A program made the translations under genes and the position numbers. A DNA stretch of 64,000 nt, taken from assembly GCF_014197035.1 (NCBI RefSeq), contig NZ_JACIEU010000005.1, positions 62,001-126,000 of the forward strand, in the 5' to 3' direction. Under the pieces are notes generated by a model that saw only the letters and a program-made list of their open reading frames with translations, was not told where the DNA came from and ran no database searches. This document shows, one piece after another, positions 44,158 through 53,049 of this stretch. Numbering within the stretch: position 1 is the stretch's first letter; every line of letters begins with the position of its first letter. Source of the DNA: Sphingobium scionense. Lineage in GTDB: Bacteria > Pseudomonadota > Alphaproteobacteria > Sphingomonadales > Sphingomonadaceae.

Positions 44158-46950
44158 TCAGAAGCTGGCGGTGATGCCGAACTTCGCGGTCCAGTTATAT
44201 TCCTCATATTGCAGCAGGCGCTTGGCACCGGCATAGTTCTGATAGGCGAAATAGGGTTCGTTGGTGGCGTTGATCCACTCGGCAAAGACCCGGACGCCCG
44301 GCGCGACGCGATATTTCGCGCTCAGGTCGAGCTGGAAATGATCGTCGACATAGCGATCATCCTCGGCCTTGCCGCCCAGCTCATCCAGATATTTGTCACG
44401 ATAGGTGCCCGCCGCGCGCAGCGAGATCGGTCCCTTCTCATAGCCCAGGACGAGGTTGAACGTGTTCTTGGACGAAGAGGCCAGCGGGACGGTACGGGGA
44501 TCGGCGATGTCGCCATCCGTCAGCACCGTACCCTTGGCGTCGGTGTAGGTATAGTTGGCGTTCAAGAGCAGACCGTCGAACGGTGCGGGCAGGAAGCTGA
44601 ACACCTGGCTGTAGGACAGTTCGAAGCCCTTGATCTTCGCCTTGTCGCCATTGATGTAGGTGGTCAGCTGATTATAGTCGACGCCATAGATGGTGCCCGG
44701 TTCCTCGATCGTCTGTTCGACGACGAAGTCCTTGATCGACTTCCAGAAGAAGCCACCGGTCAGGGCGGCGTTGGTGCCGAAATACCATTCGGCCGACACG
44801 TCCATGTTCCAGGCATCATAGGGCTTCAGGTTCGGGTTGCCGAGCGTGGCTTCGCCATCTTCGTTGATGTCGAAGCGCGGGGCCAGGTTGGACAGCTTGG
44901 GACGCACCAGGCTCTTGTAGCCGCCGAAGCGGAAGACGAGGTTGCGGACGGGTTCGTAACGCACCGTCAGGCTGGGTAGCCAGTTGGTATAGTTGCGCAC
45001 GAAGCGGGTCGGCGTGATCGTGATATCCTCGACCTCGTCGCCGGTCGCCAGGGTCTGGAAGGCGCGGATGTCATTGCGGGTCTGTTCTACGCGGACACCC
45101 GTGATGACGCGCAGCGTGTCGCTGTCCCAGCGGCCCATCAGGTAGCTGGCGAGGATATCCTCGGTCACCGAATAATCGGACGTGGTCGAGTTGAGCAGCG
45201 AATCGAAATCGTTGCGCTCGAAATTGGCCTGGTTGGCGTAGAAGAAATTGGTCGGGCCGGTGTGGCTCGCCTGCGGCAGGATATCCTGAATGCGATAGGT
45301 CTGGCCGCCCAGCACGTCGGCGAGCGTATAGTCGCCATCATAGCCGTCATAGACGTCCGACTGGAGATTATAGCTCTTCTTGCGCCAGCGTGCCTTCATG
45401 CCGGTCTGGACGGTGAAGGTGCCACCATCGGTGGCGAAGGCGCGGCTGATGTCGCCCCTGATCGTATATTCGCGATCCTTCGAGTCCGACAGCGTGGTGC
45501 GTTCCAGCTCGTTGAAGCCATATTCCGACGGATCGTAGAAAGCGTCGGTATTGCCGGTGACGGTGTAGGTCGGCTTCATCGGGTTCGAATAGTCGAAGCC
45601 GACATTGACGCCGTCGCCGTCGAAGCGGGCGCGGAAGCGGGTAGGGTCGATCGAGCCGTTCTCGCGTTCGCTGGCTTCCGACCAGCTGCCCGCATAGGTC
45701 AGTTTCCAGGGACCAGTGTTGGTTTCGCCACCCAGGGTCAGCGACTTGATGCGCTGCTTTTCGAACCGGTCCTTCATGCGGCGACGCACTTCGATGCGGC
45801 CGTCCTCATCGCTGAACTGGGCCGAAGTGGCAGTGCCCGATGCGGGTTCTTCATCCATGATGAAGATCACGTCGCCGCGATATTCCTGATCCTCGAACTG
45901 GCTGTAGAGGCCGCGGGCGTAGAGCTTGGTCGTGTCGGTCGCCAGCCAGTCGAGGCTGAGCGAACCGCCGAGGCGCTTACGCTGCACGTCATAGTCGCGA
46001 TACTGGATTTCCTCGGCATAGGCGATGCCATCGTCCGTCTGGTTCCAGTCGGCCGCCTCGATATTGTCGCTCTCGAACTTGCGCTTGTAATAGCTGAAGC
46101 CGCCGGCGATGCCGAAGCGATCGGTGATGCGGGTCGAGAAATCGACGCTGCCCTTGGGCGTCAGCGCGTCGGCATAGTCGTTATAGCTGCCTTCCAACTT
46201 GACCGAGTAGAGGTCCTTCTTGCGGTCGAAGGCGCTGGTGGTGTTGATTTCGATCGAGGCACCGATCGTGTCGCCGTCCATGTCCGGCGTCAGCGACTTC
46301 TTGATTTCGATCGATTCGATCAGTTCCGAAGGGATGACGTCCAGCGCGACCGATCGGACGTCGCTTTCCGGCGCCGGCACGCGGGTGCCGTTGATCGAGG
46401 CGGCATTGAGTTCCGGGTCCAGGCCGCGGACCGACACGAAGCGGCCTTCGCCCTGGTCGTTCAGGATGTTGACGCCGGGTAGGCGGCGGATCGATTCGGC
46501 GACATTCTGGTCGGGGAACTGGCCGATCGCGTCGCGGGTCAGGACGCTTTCGACACCGTCGGCCGCGCGCTGGCGCGACAGCGTCGATGCCTGGTTGGCG
46601 ACCTGGCCGACGACAATGATCGACGCATCGATGTTCGAACCGATGCGGATATCGGCATCGACGTCACCGGTGGCGGGCACGACGACGGTGGTGCGGACCG
46701 GATCGGCGCCGACATAGCGGGCCTCGATCGTGTAGGTGCCCGGCGCAACATCGGGAAAGCGATAGGAGCCATCGCGACCGGCTTCGGCGACGCGGCCATT
46801 TTCGACGATGCGCAACTGGGTCGACTGCAGCGCGCGGGTGCCGGTGCCGTCGGACACGGTGCCGGTGATCGTCCCGGCGAAGGCGGCGGCGGGCATGGCG
46901 GTGGCAAGGATGATCGCGGCGCGGCTCGCGCCACGGAACAAGGTCTTCAT
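44158..46950 (-). CDS. TonB-dependent receptor with carboxypeptidase-like N-domain
   Basis: A 930-residue outer-membrane transporter. After a signal peptide (1-25), residues about 26-105 are a carboxypeptidase-regulatory-like beta-sandwich ('GTITGTVSDGTG', 'DGSYRFPDVAPGTYT'). The plug follows ('VLTRDAIGQFPDQNVAESIRR', 'FVSVRGLDPELNAASING'), then a barrel ending in Phe. This is the type common in sphingomonads and Caulobacter for large organic substrates. The adjacent phosphatase and phytase suggest import of phytate or its breakdown products. Substrate is inferred. Confidence 0.92.
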   Translation of the reverse strand: MKTLFRGASRAAIILATAMPAAAFAGTITGTVSDGTGTRALQSTQLRIVENGRVAEAGRDGSYRFPDVAPGTYTIEARYVGADPVRTTVVVPATGDVDADIRIGSNIDASIIVVGQVANQASTLSRQRAADGVESVLTRDAIGQFPDQNVAESIRRLPGVNILNDQGEGRFVSVRGLDPELNAASINGTRVPAPESDVRSVALDVIPSELIESIEIKKSLTPDMDGDTIGASIEINTTSAFDRKKDLYSVKLEGSYNDYADALTPKGSVDFSTRITDRFGIAGGFSYYKRKFESDNIEAADWNQTDDGIAYAEEIQYRDYDVQRKRLGGSLSLDWLATDTTKLYARGLYSQFEDQEYRGDVIFIMDEEPASGTATSAQFSDEDGRIEVRRRMKDRFEKQRIKSLTLGGETNTGPWKLTYAGSWSEASERENGSIDPTRFRARFDGDGVNVGFDYSNPMKPTYTVTGNTDAFYDPSEYGFNELERTTLSDSKDREYTIRGDISRAFATDGGTFTVQTGMKARWRKKSYNLQSDVYDGYDGDYTLADVLGGQTYRIQDILPQASHTGPTNFFYANQANFERNDFDSLLNSTTSDYSVTEDILASYLMGRWDSDTLRVITGVRVEQTRNDIRAFQTLATGDEVEDITITPTRFVRNYTNWLPSLTVRYEPVRNLVFRFGGYKSLVRPKLSNLAPRFDINEDGEATLGNPNLKPYDAWNMDVSAEWYFGTNAALTGGFFWKSIKDFVVEQTIEEPGTIYGVDYNQLTTYINGDKAKIKGFELSYSQVFSFLPAPFDGLLLNANYTYTDAKGTVLTDGDIADPRTVPLASSSKNTFNLVLGYEKGPISLRAAGTYRDKYLDELGGKAEDDRYVDDHFQLDLSAKYRVAPGVRVFAEWINATNEPYFAYQNYAGAKRLLQYEEYNWTAKFGITASF

Positions 46951-47005
46951 GGTGAATGCTCCCCTTCGGTTGGGGAGGCCATTGGCGATGAGTCCTTACG
47001 GCTTC

Positions 47006-47023
47006 ATGGCAGTATGATTGCAG
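47006..47023 (-). promoter_or_regulatory. Pho-box-like site upstream of the phytate-cluster receptor
   Basis: On the minus strand: CTGCAAT-CATA-CTGCCAT, that is two 7-mers 11 bases apart, against the PhoB consensus CTGTCAT-N4-CTGTCAT. Matches are 5/7 and 6/7. It lies 56 bp upstream of the receptor start at 46950. It is in keeping with phosphate control of the operon; the match is imperfect. Confidence 0.55.
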
Positions 47024-47120
47024 ATAAAAGTCTGAAAAATGTAACTTATGTGACGTGGCGCAAGGGCCACATGACTTGGGCGGGCTGGGGCGCCCCGATG
47101 TCGGCCGCCCCGGACGCCTG

Positions 47121-49088
47121 TCAGCCTAGCGGTGCGGTGGCCCAGCGGCGCAGGCGCGCATAGAGGGCGGCGATCACGCCGGCGAAGATCAGCACCGACA
47201 GCGGCACCGCCCAATGGCTTTCGCCGACCAGCGCAAGCGGCGCGTCGCTGTCGGTCGAGGCGACGATACCGGCGAAAGCGACGCCGAACAGGCTTTCGCC
47301 GACGATGAAACCGGTCGCCATCAATACGCCCATGCGCTCGGCAAATTCGGGGTTCGCCTGGCGCAGCGACCAGCGATTGTAGACATGACCGATCACCGCG
47401 CCGACCGGGATCAGCAGGGTCAGCGCCATCGGCAGATAGATGCCCATGCCGACCGCGAGCGGCGGAAGGCGCAGCTTGCCCGCCTTGCCCAGCAGCTCGT
47501 CGAGCGCAACGATGACGACACCGATGGCGGCGCCGAAGCCGATCAGGCCCCAGTCGAGATCGCCGCCCAGCACGCCCTTGGCGAGCGCGGAGATCAGCGC
47601 GGCCTGCGGTGCGGGCAGGGCGTTGGGACCGGCGCCGGGCGCACCGGCAAAGCCGAAGGCGCTGTTCAAGAGGTCGAGCACCGGCGGGATCACCAGCGCG
47701 CCGAACAACACGCCCAGCACCAGCGCGATCTGCTGCTTCCACGGCGTCGCGCCGACCAGCTGGCCGGTCTTCAAATCCTGCAGATTGTCGTTGGAGATGG
47801 TGGCGACACCGAACACGATGGCGGTGGTGAACAGCGCATAGGCGATCAGCGCCTGGCTCTGTTCCGGGTTGCCACCCGAGCCGTAGATGGCAGCGAGGAT
47901 CAGCGAGGCGCCCAGCACGGCGAGAATGCCGACGCCCGAAATCGGGCTGTTCGACGCGCCGATGAGGCCGGCCATATAGCCGCAGACCGACGCGATGACG
48001 ATGCCGGCGACCAGGATATAGGCCAACGTCAGGCCGATGATCGGTACCGGATTGGCGGCGATCGGGCCGCCCTGGGCAAACACCCACAGCAGCACCGCGA
48101 TCGGTACCAGCGAGGCGAGGATGGTACCGAAGACGATGCCGATCGGCAGGTCGCGCTCGGTGATGTCCAGCATGCCGGCATCGCCCGACTTGCGGACCTT
48201 GGCGGCATTGAGGGCAGAGCGGATGCCGCTGATGATCGGGCCGAGGATCTTGAGCAGCGTCCAGATCGCGGCGATGCCGATCGTGCCGGCGCCGATGAAG
48301 CGGGCCTTCATGCGGAAGGTGGTGCCGACCAGGTCGGCAAGGTCTGCACCAGCCGGCAGCGGGCTGGTGAGATAGGGGACGATGCCCACCCAACTGATGA
48401 GCAGGCCGACGAACATCGCGACGCCGACGGAGATACCGACGAGATGACCGACACCGATCAGCGCCATCGAGAAGCTGGTCGAGACCGAACTGGCGCCGGC
48501 ACCCAGCTTGAAGAAGGTGGCGGCCTCCTCGGCCAGGATCTTGGTCTTGGCGATGATCGAGAAGCTGGCGGCGGCGAGCGAACTCATGACGATGGCGGCC
48601 AGGCCGCGCTTATTTTCTTCCAGGCCCTCGCGCGAACCGGCGCCGACCTTGAGCACTTCGGCGGCGGCGACGCCCTCGGGATAGGGCAGGTCCGATCCGG
48701 TGACCAGCGCGCGGCGCAGTGGCACCGAATACATGACGCCCAATATGCCGCCTAGCGCGATGGTGAAGGCGGAGAGCCAATAGGGGAAGCCCTGCCACCA
48801 GCCGATGATGACCAGGCCCGGCAGCACGAAGATGATCGCCGACAGCGTGCCGGCGGCCGAAGCGATGGTCTGGACGATGTTGTTTTCCAGGATCGTGCCG
48901 GTCGCGAACAGGCGCAGCACCGCCATGGAGATGACTGCGGCGGGGATCGACGTGGCGAAGGTCAGGCCGATCTTGAGGCCGAGATAGACGTTCGCGGCGG
49001 TGAACAGCAGGGTGATGAGCGCGCCAAGAATGACGCCGCGTAGCGTCAGCTCCGCCATCGGCACGGCCTTGGCCGAATCGGTTGTCAC
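47121..49088 (-). CDS. OPT-family oligopeptide transporter
   Basis: A 655-residue polytopic inner-membrane protein (about 14-16 helices). It begins 'AELTLRGVILGALITLLFTAANVYLGLKIG' after a short lead, as in OPT/YSL transporters; 'GVAAAEVL' and 'GNPEQSQALI' lie further on. Members import peptides or metal chelates with protons. The start codon is GTG at 49088. The large size and the gene order give no clue to substrate. It is a single transcription unit on the minus strand, downstream of the SGNH gene. Confidence 0.92.
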   Translation of the reverse strand: MTTDSAKAVPMAELTLRGVILGALITLLFTAANVYLGLKIGLTFATSIPAAVISMAVLRLFATGTILENNIVQTIASAAGTLSAIIFVLPGLVIIGWWQGFPYWLSAFTIALGGILGVMYSVPLRRALVTGSDLPYPEGVAAAEVLKVGAGSREGLEENKRGLAAIVMSSLAAASFSIIAKTKILAEEAATFFKLGAGASSVSTSFSMALIGVGHLVGISVGVAMFVGLLISWVGIVPYLTSPLPAGADLADLVGTTFRMKARFIGAGTIGIAAIWTLLKILGPIISGIRSALNAAKVRKSGDAGMLDITERDLPIGIVFGTILASLVPIAVLLWVFAQGGPIAANPVPIIGLTLAYILVAGIVIASVCGYMAGLIGASNSPISGVGILAVLGASLILAAIYGSGGNPEQSQALIAYALFTTAIVFGVATISNDNLQDLKTGQLVGATPWKQQIALVLGVLFGALVIPPVLDLLNSAFGFAGAPGAGPNALPAPQAALISALAKGVLGGDLDWGLIGFGAAIGVVIVALDELLGKAGKLRLPPLAVGMGIYLPMALTLLIPVGAVIGHVYNRWSLRQANPEFAERMGVLMATGFIVGESLFGVAFAGIVASTDSDAPLALVGESHWAVPLSVLIFAGVIAALYARLRRWATAPLG

Positions 49089-49178
49089 TGCTCTTTTCCC
49101 TTCGCCAGTCGATCGATCAAGCGGTCGGTAATAATGTTGCTGGCGCTTGGATCAATCTTAAACTGGCCGACAGGGCGG

Positions 49179-49949
49179 TCAGGAATCGCGGCCAGCGCCG
49201 GCGTCAGCCAGCACGGCATGGTCCAGATAGGCGTCGACCAGTCTGGTCCAGCGTTCGTAACCGCGCGGATTCATGTGCAAACCATCGGCGCGAAACAGCG
49301 ATGCGTCGGGCAGGCCGTCGGTGGCGAGCAAGGGGCGGCCGACATCGAGATAGTCGAATTTCATCGTCTTGCTGCGCGCCGAAACGATCATGTTGACCGC
49401 CGCCATCTGGGGCCAGAGCGTCCAGCGGATCGGGCTGGGTTTTAGCGAGAGATAGGCGATATGTGCCCTGGGATAGTCGGCGCGCAATTGGCGCAGCAGG
49501 GTCAGGATGTCCTGGGCGACCTTGTCAGGAGTGGCACCGGCAGCCAGATCATTTTCGCCGACATAGACGATGATCGATCGCGGCTTCGCCTTGGGCAGCA
49601 AGCGCTTGTAATAATGCAGCACGTCGGGCGTGGTCGCACCGCCAAAGCCGCGATTGACCGTGCCGATATCGGTGAAGCTGCCCTTGATGTCCCACAGGCG
49701 AATGCTGGAACTGCCCAGGAACAATGTCGCGTCGGCGATCGGCGGGCCGGCCGCCTCGGCTTTGGCAAAGGCGGCGATCTCGTTGGAGAAGGGGAAGGTC
49801 GGATCGGCATTGGGTACCGCGACCTTGTCCTGCGTCGGCGGCGGGGCCGCGTGCAGCGCCCCTCCCGCAACGAGCCACAGGGCAATGCCGATCGCGGCCT
49901 GCCAGTGCGGCTCAGTGCCGGTGGCGCGGGCGCAGCTGATATTTGCCAT
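49179..49949 (-). CDS. SGNH/GDSL hydrolase
   Basis: A 256-residue probable exported esterase. Block I Ser is in 'LFLGSSSIRLWD', Gly and Asn blocks follow in 'VNRGFGGATT' and 'VYVGENDLAAG', and block V His and Asp in 'RADGLHMNPRGY'. A hydrophobic stretch ('IGIALWLVAGGALHAA') acts as a signal. Start 49949 (MANISC) overlaps the hspQ end by 38 bases; no better start is seen, so the N-terminus is uncertain. Substrate is unknown; family members act on acyl groups. Confidence 0.83.
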   Translation of the reverse strand: MANISCARATGTEPHWQAAIGIALWLVAGGALHAAPPPTQDKVAVPNADPTFPFSNEIAAFAKAEAAGPPIADATLFLGSSSIRLWDIKGSFTDIGTVNRGFGGATTPDVLHYYKRLLPKAKPRSIIVYVGENDLAAGATPDKVAQDILTLLRQLRADYPRAHIAYLSLKPSPIRWTLWPQMAAVNMIVSARSKTMKFDYLDVGRPLLATDGLPDASLFRADGLHMNPRGYERWTRLVDAYLDHAVLADAGAGRDS

Positions 49950-50283
49950 CCGCATAATCGCCGAACAGGCCGGTGATCGCCGGGTGGTCAACCGGCTCCT
50001 CGCTGTCGTCGGCCACCAGATTCTGCTGGCTCACATAGGCGACATAGCTGTTCTCGCCATTTTCGGCGAGCAGGTGATAGAAGGGCTGCTGCTTGTCGGG
50101 CCGGGCATGTTCGGGGATCGATTCATACCATTCCTCGCTGTTGGCGAAGACCGGATCGATATCGAACACCACGCCGCGAAAGCCGAAGCTGCGATGCTTG
50201 AGCACATCGCCGATGCTGAAGCGGGCATGGACGACCGGCGGGGCAATTATGCTGGTACCGATATTCTGAATCGTGACTTTCAT
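49912..50283 (-). CDS. hspQ: Heat-shock protein HspQ
   Basis: A 123-residue HspQ/YccV-like protein, an adaptor or enhancer for Lon protease in enterobacteria. The core 'ARFSIGDVLKHRSFGFRGVVFDIDPVF' with 'PFYHLLAE' and 'YVAYVSQQNL' matches the family. Residues 1-17 precede the family core and are unusual; the ATG at 50283 is the only visible start. A CTTGTCT/CCCTAAAT pair (50312-50318 and 50291-50298 on the minus strand) resembles a sigma-32 promoter, unusually near the start. Confidence 0.85.
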   Translation of the reverse strand: MKVTIQNIGTSIIAPPVVHARFSIGDVLKHRSFGFRGVVFDIDPVFANSEEWYESIPEHARPDKQQPFYHLLAENGENSYVAYVSQQNLVADDSEEPVDHPAITGLFGDYADGKYQLRPRHRH

Positions 50284-50430
50284 ATGACCAATTTAGGGAG
50301 CCTGCGCAGGGAGACAAGAAAAATACTGAAAAGGGCGCTTGGCAAGCGGAGAATCATTCGCTAATGGGCGCCCCTCGACCCGATCGGTCCGGCATTTTTC
50401 CCTTGCGGTTCAGTGCTTCCGGTCTTCTGC

Positions 50431-50520
<90 letters not shown>

Positions 50521-50521
50521 C

Positions 50522-50545
50522 TTATCTCATAAGATTATGAGATAA
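50522..50545. repeat. 24-bp palindrome abutting tRNA-Ser
   Basis: TTATCTCATAA, GA, TTATGAGATAA: perfect 11-bp arms beginning two bases after the tRNA CCA end. It is followed by an A-run on the plus strand. It could be a stem for tRNA transcript ends, a terminator on the minus strand, or part of an old recombination site. Confidence 0.6.
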
Positions 50546-50599
50546 AAAGGTTCTTCCCTGATTCTGGGCTGCCGAGCGTTCAATCGCTATACAACGGTG

Positions 50600-51040
50600 C
50601 TACAGAATGAGATCGATGACATATCTCCGGGCGACCACAGATGGTGGTTTCGAGGTCCGTATGACCGTCCCGACAATGCATCCAATTCGCCGAGCAGCCG
50701 CGCAACCGGAACACCGCATGGTCACGCCAAATGCGCTTCGACATGGTCTGCGACGCAAACGGCATCGAGCACCGGCTCACCAAACCACCCGTGGACGAAC
50801 GGTCAGGTCGAGCGGATGAACCGGATCATCAAGGAGGCGACCGTCAAGCGCTTCCACTATGAGAGCCAAGACCAACTCCGCACGCATCTCGCCGACTTCA
50901 TGGCCGCCTACAACTTTGCCCGTCGGCTCAAGACGCTGAGCGGTCTCACACTCTACGAATACATCACCAAAATCTGGACGGCAGAGCCAGAACGGCTCAT
51001 CGTTAACCCAATCCACCAGATGCCGGGACTAAACATCTAG
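50600..51040 (+). pseudogene. IS481-type transposase relic, frameshifted
   Basis: Fragments of a DDE integrase-core transposase persist in different frames: 'DNA' then a frame change, 'IQFAEQPRNRNTAWSRQ' with 'RFDMVCDANGIEHRLTKP' (frame of 50731), then near 50785 a second shift to 'NHPWTNGQVERMNR' and a C-terminal 'NPIHQMPGLNI'. The original N-terminal half and the first catalytic Asp are missing. It lies beside tRNA-Ser; the left border and terminal repeats are not visible. This fills most of the 565-bp gap before the CHAP gene. Confidence 0.8.
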
Positions 51041-51085
51041 GGTCGATCGCGGTTGGGCGATTCTCGACGCTTAGAGGTCGCAATA

Positions 51086-51841
51086 ATGTTTCGATATGTT
51101 CGCTGGATGGCTTTGCTGTCCAGTCTGACGGCAGCCCCTGTAATGGCCGCCACGGCGCTGCAATGCGTGCCCTATGCGCGCGTCGTTTCCGGTGTCGACA
51201 TCTATGGTGACGCGCTGACCTGGTGGGACCAGGCGCAGGATCATTACAAGCGTGGCAACAGGCCCAAAAAGGGCGCGGTGCTGGCCTTCCGGCCGGTTGG
51301 GCCGATGACGCTCGGCCATGTCGCCGTGGTCAGCCGGATATTGGATGATCGCCGCGTGCTGATCCGCCATGCCAACTGGTCGTCGCCCGGCGCGATCGAG
51401 GAGGATGTGCTGGCGATCGACGTGTCGGACGCGGGCGACTGGAGCCAGGTGCGCGTCTGGCACAGCCCGACCGGGCAGATGGGCGCCCGCACCAATCCTA
51501 CCTTCGGCTTCATCTATCCGGCCAAGGCGAAGCTGCACCCCTTCACGCCCGATCCGGCGCTGGGCAGCAGCCTTCGCTATGCCAGCGCCGCGGTCGAGAC
51601 AGGCGATGGTGAGGAAGGTGCGGAGGTTGCGCCGCTGCCCAGGGCGGCGACACGGATGGCGAGGGTTCAGACGCACGCGATGGTGGCGACGGTATCGCCC
51701 AAGCCTGCTGCGCCCCGGCGCAAGGCAGCGCCCCGTATCGAGGCGGACCCGTTCATCATCGAATATGCGGACAACAGCCCGTCGGATCGCTCGCTGGGCG
51801 ACGTCATCGCTGACGTGAAGCGCGAATCCCTGATGAACTGA
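51086..51841 (+). CDS. CHAP-domain exported protein
   Basis: A 251-residue protein with a signal peptide (about 1-22). The CHAP (NlpC/P60-like) amidase domain follows at about 25-135. It has catalytic Cys27 ('LQCVPYARVVSG'), His78 ('LGHVAVV') and a polar residue Asn97 ('HANW'). The C-terminal 100 residues are low-complexity with 'RRKAAPR'. It probably cleaves peptide crosslinks in peptidoglycan. The start at 51086 gives the signal peptide; an earlier Met at 51053 does not. Confidence 0.87.
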   Translation: MFRYVRWMALLSSLTAAPVMAATALQCVPYARVVSGVDIYGDALTWWDQAQDHYKRGNRPKKGAVLAFRPVGPMTLGHVAVVSRILDDRRVLIRHANWSSPGAIEEDVLAIDVSDAGDWSQVRVWHSPTGQMGARTNPTFGFIYPAKAKLHPFTPDPALGSSLRYASAAVETGDGEEGAEVAPLPRAATRMARVQTHAMVATVSPKPAAPRRKAAPRIEADPFIIEYADNSPSDRSLGDVIADVKRESLMN

Positions 51842-51879
51842 CCGGCCCCCGCGATTGAGCGGAGACCGGCCTTATAGGC

Positions 51880-52158
51880 TTATTCGGCGTCGGCGGCCTT
51901 GTCGCCCTCGGCGCCTTCGGCCGGATTTTCGAACCAGGCCTCGACTTCACCCGACAGCTTGATGGTCAGCGGGTTGCCGTTACGGTCGCGGGTCTTGCCG
52001 GCGGCAACGCGAATCCAGCCCTCGGAAATCGAATATTCTTCCACATCCTTGCGCTCGCGGCCCTTGAAACGGATGCCGATGCCGCGCTGCAGCACCTCCA
52101 TGTCGAAATGGGGGCTGCGCGGGTTGGTGGACAGATGGTCGGGGGGCGTGTCGCTCAT
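51880..52158 (-). CDS. DUF3297 family protein
   Basis: A 92-residue cytosolic protein. 'LSTNPRSPHFD', 'GIGIRFKGRERKDVEEYSISEGWIRVAAGKTRDRNGNPLTIKL' is the conserved core of DUF3297, and the tail is acidic. No role is established. It is convergent with the CHAP gene, with 38 bp between the stops. Confidence 0.88.
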   Translation of the reverse strand: MSDTPPDHLSTNPRSPHFDMEVLQRGIGIRFKGRERKDVEEYSISEGWIRVAAGKTRDRNGNPLTIKLSGEVEAWFENPAEGAEGDKAADAE

Positions 52159-52214
52159 GATCTCAATTTCCCTGAAAATGCTGCGCAGCGCCTACTCTTT
52201 CCTGCCCGCAGGCG

Positions 52215-53045
52215 TCAACCGCCGCGCCCGTCATCAACGTCGCAGAAGATGCGGCGGATGACGCCTTCGTCCAGCCAGTTGGTGAAACGTTCCTGCGCGT
52301 CGGTAAGGCCGGCAAAGGGATAGGCGACCGGCTGGTCGCCGACGGCACGGCTGGCGGCGGTCAGGCGGATCATCGCGTCGGGCGCGACGGTCAGAATGCG
52401 GCCGCGCCGGTCCGTCGATGCGCTGTTGATGCCGACCACCCGGCCATCGGTGGAGAAGACCGGCCCGCCGCTGATCCCCGACAGGGTGCCATCGCCCTCG
52501 GGCAGGCGGCCACGCTCGGCCCAGACCAGCACCGGCTGGTCGATGCCGCTGCTGCCGCGCCGGGCTTCGGCCCGGCCGATCAGTTCGGACAGGACCAATG
52601 TCGGTTCGCCGGCGGGAAAGCCCATATGATAGCCGGTGGCGCCGGGCGATGGTGCACCGCTGCGCAGCGGCAGGGCGGCGGGGCTGCGGGGGCCGCGCGG
52701 GATGATCGCGGCATCCGATTCCCGGCTTTCGATGACGCGCGGCACTTCCAGCGCGCGGCCGCGCTGTTCCAGCCCGACGCGCGAACAGCCATGGGTGACA
52801 TGTTCGGCGGTCATCCACACGCCGTTGCGATCCACGGCAAAGGCCGTGCCCATGGCGTCCGCCGGGCCGCCGGGCCGATCCTCGATAATATATTGTTCCT
52901 CGCCCCCGCGCGGCAGCGGGCGGCGGGGCGAGCGGGGGTCATATTGTTCGACCTGCAAGGACGGTGCCTGTATCTCGCCCAGCCAGGCGAGCAGCAGGAT
53001 CAGGCCCAGCAGCCAGGGCAGGCAGCCGCAGCCCCGACGTCCCAT
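52215..53045 (-). CDS. Trypsin-like serine protease, membrane-anchored
   Basis: A 276-residue protease with an N-terminal membrane helix (about 9-23). The triad is His82 ('TAEHVTHG'), Asp111 ('ESDAAII') and Ser192 ('SGISGGPVFS'). It is a chymotrypsin-fold enzyme like a Deg protease without PDZ domains. It begins four bases after the DUF350 gene stop, so the pair is co-expressed. Substrate is unknown. Confidence 0.87.
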   Translation of the reverse strand: MGRRGCGCLPWLLGLILLLAWLGEIQAPSLQVEQYDPRSPRRPLPRGGEEQYIIEDRPGGPADAMGTAFAVDRNGVWMTAEHVTHGCSRVGLEQRGRALEVPRVIESRESDAAIIPRGPRSPAALPLRSGAPSPGATGYHMGFPAGEPTLVLSELIGRAEARRGSSGIDQPVLVWAERGRLPEGDGTLSGISGGPVFSTDGRVVGINSASTDRRGRILTVAPDAMIRLTAASRAVGDQPVAYPFAGLTDAQERFTNWLDEGVIRRIFCDVDDGRGG

Positions 53046-53049
53046 CGCG

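Noticed and set aside
46996..48393. Long frame on the minus strand, +1 to the OPT transporter
   Set aside because: It runs inside the transporter gene in another frame and has no family pattern.
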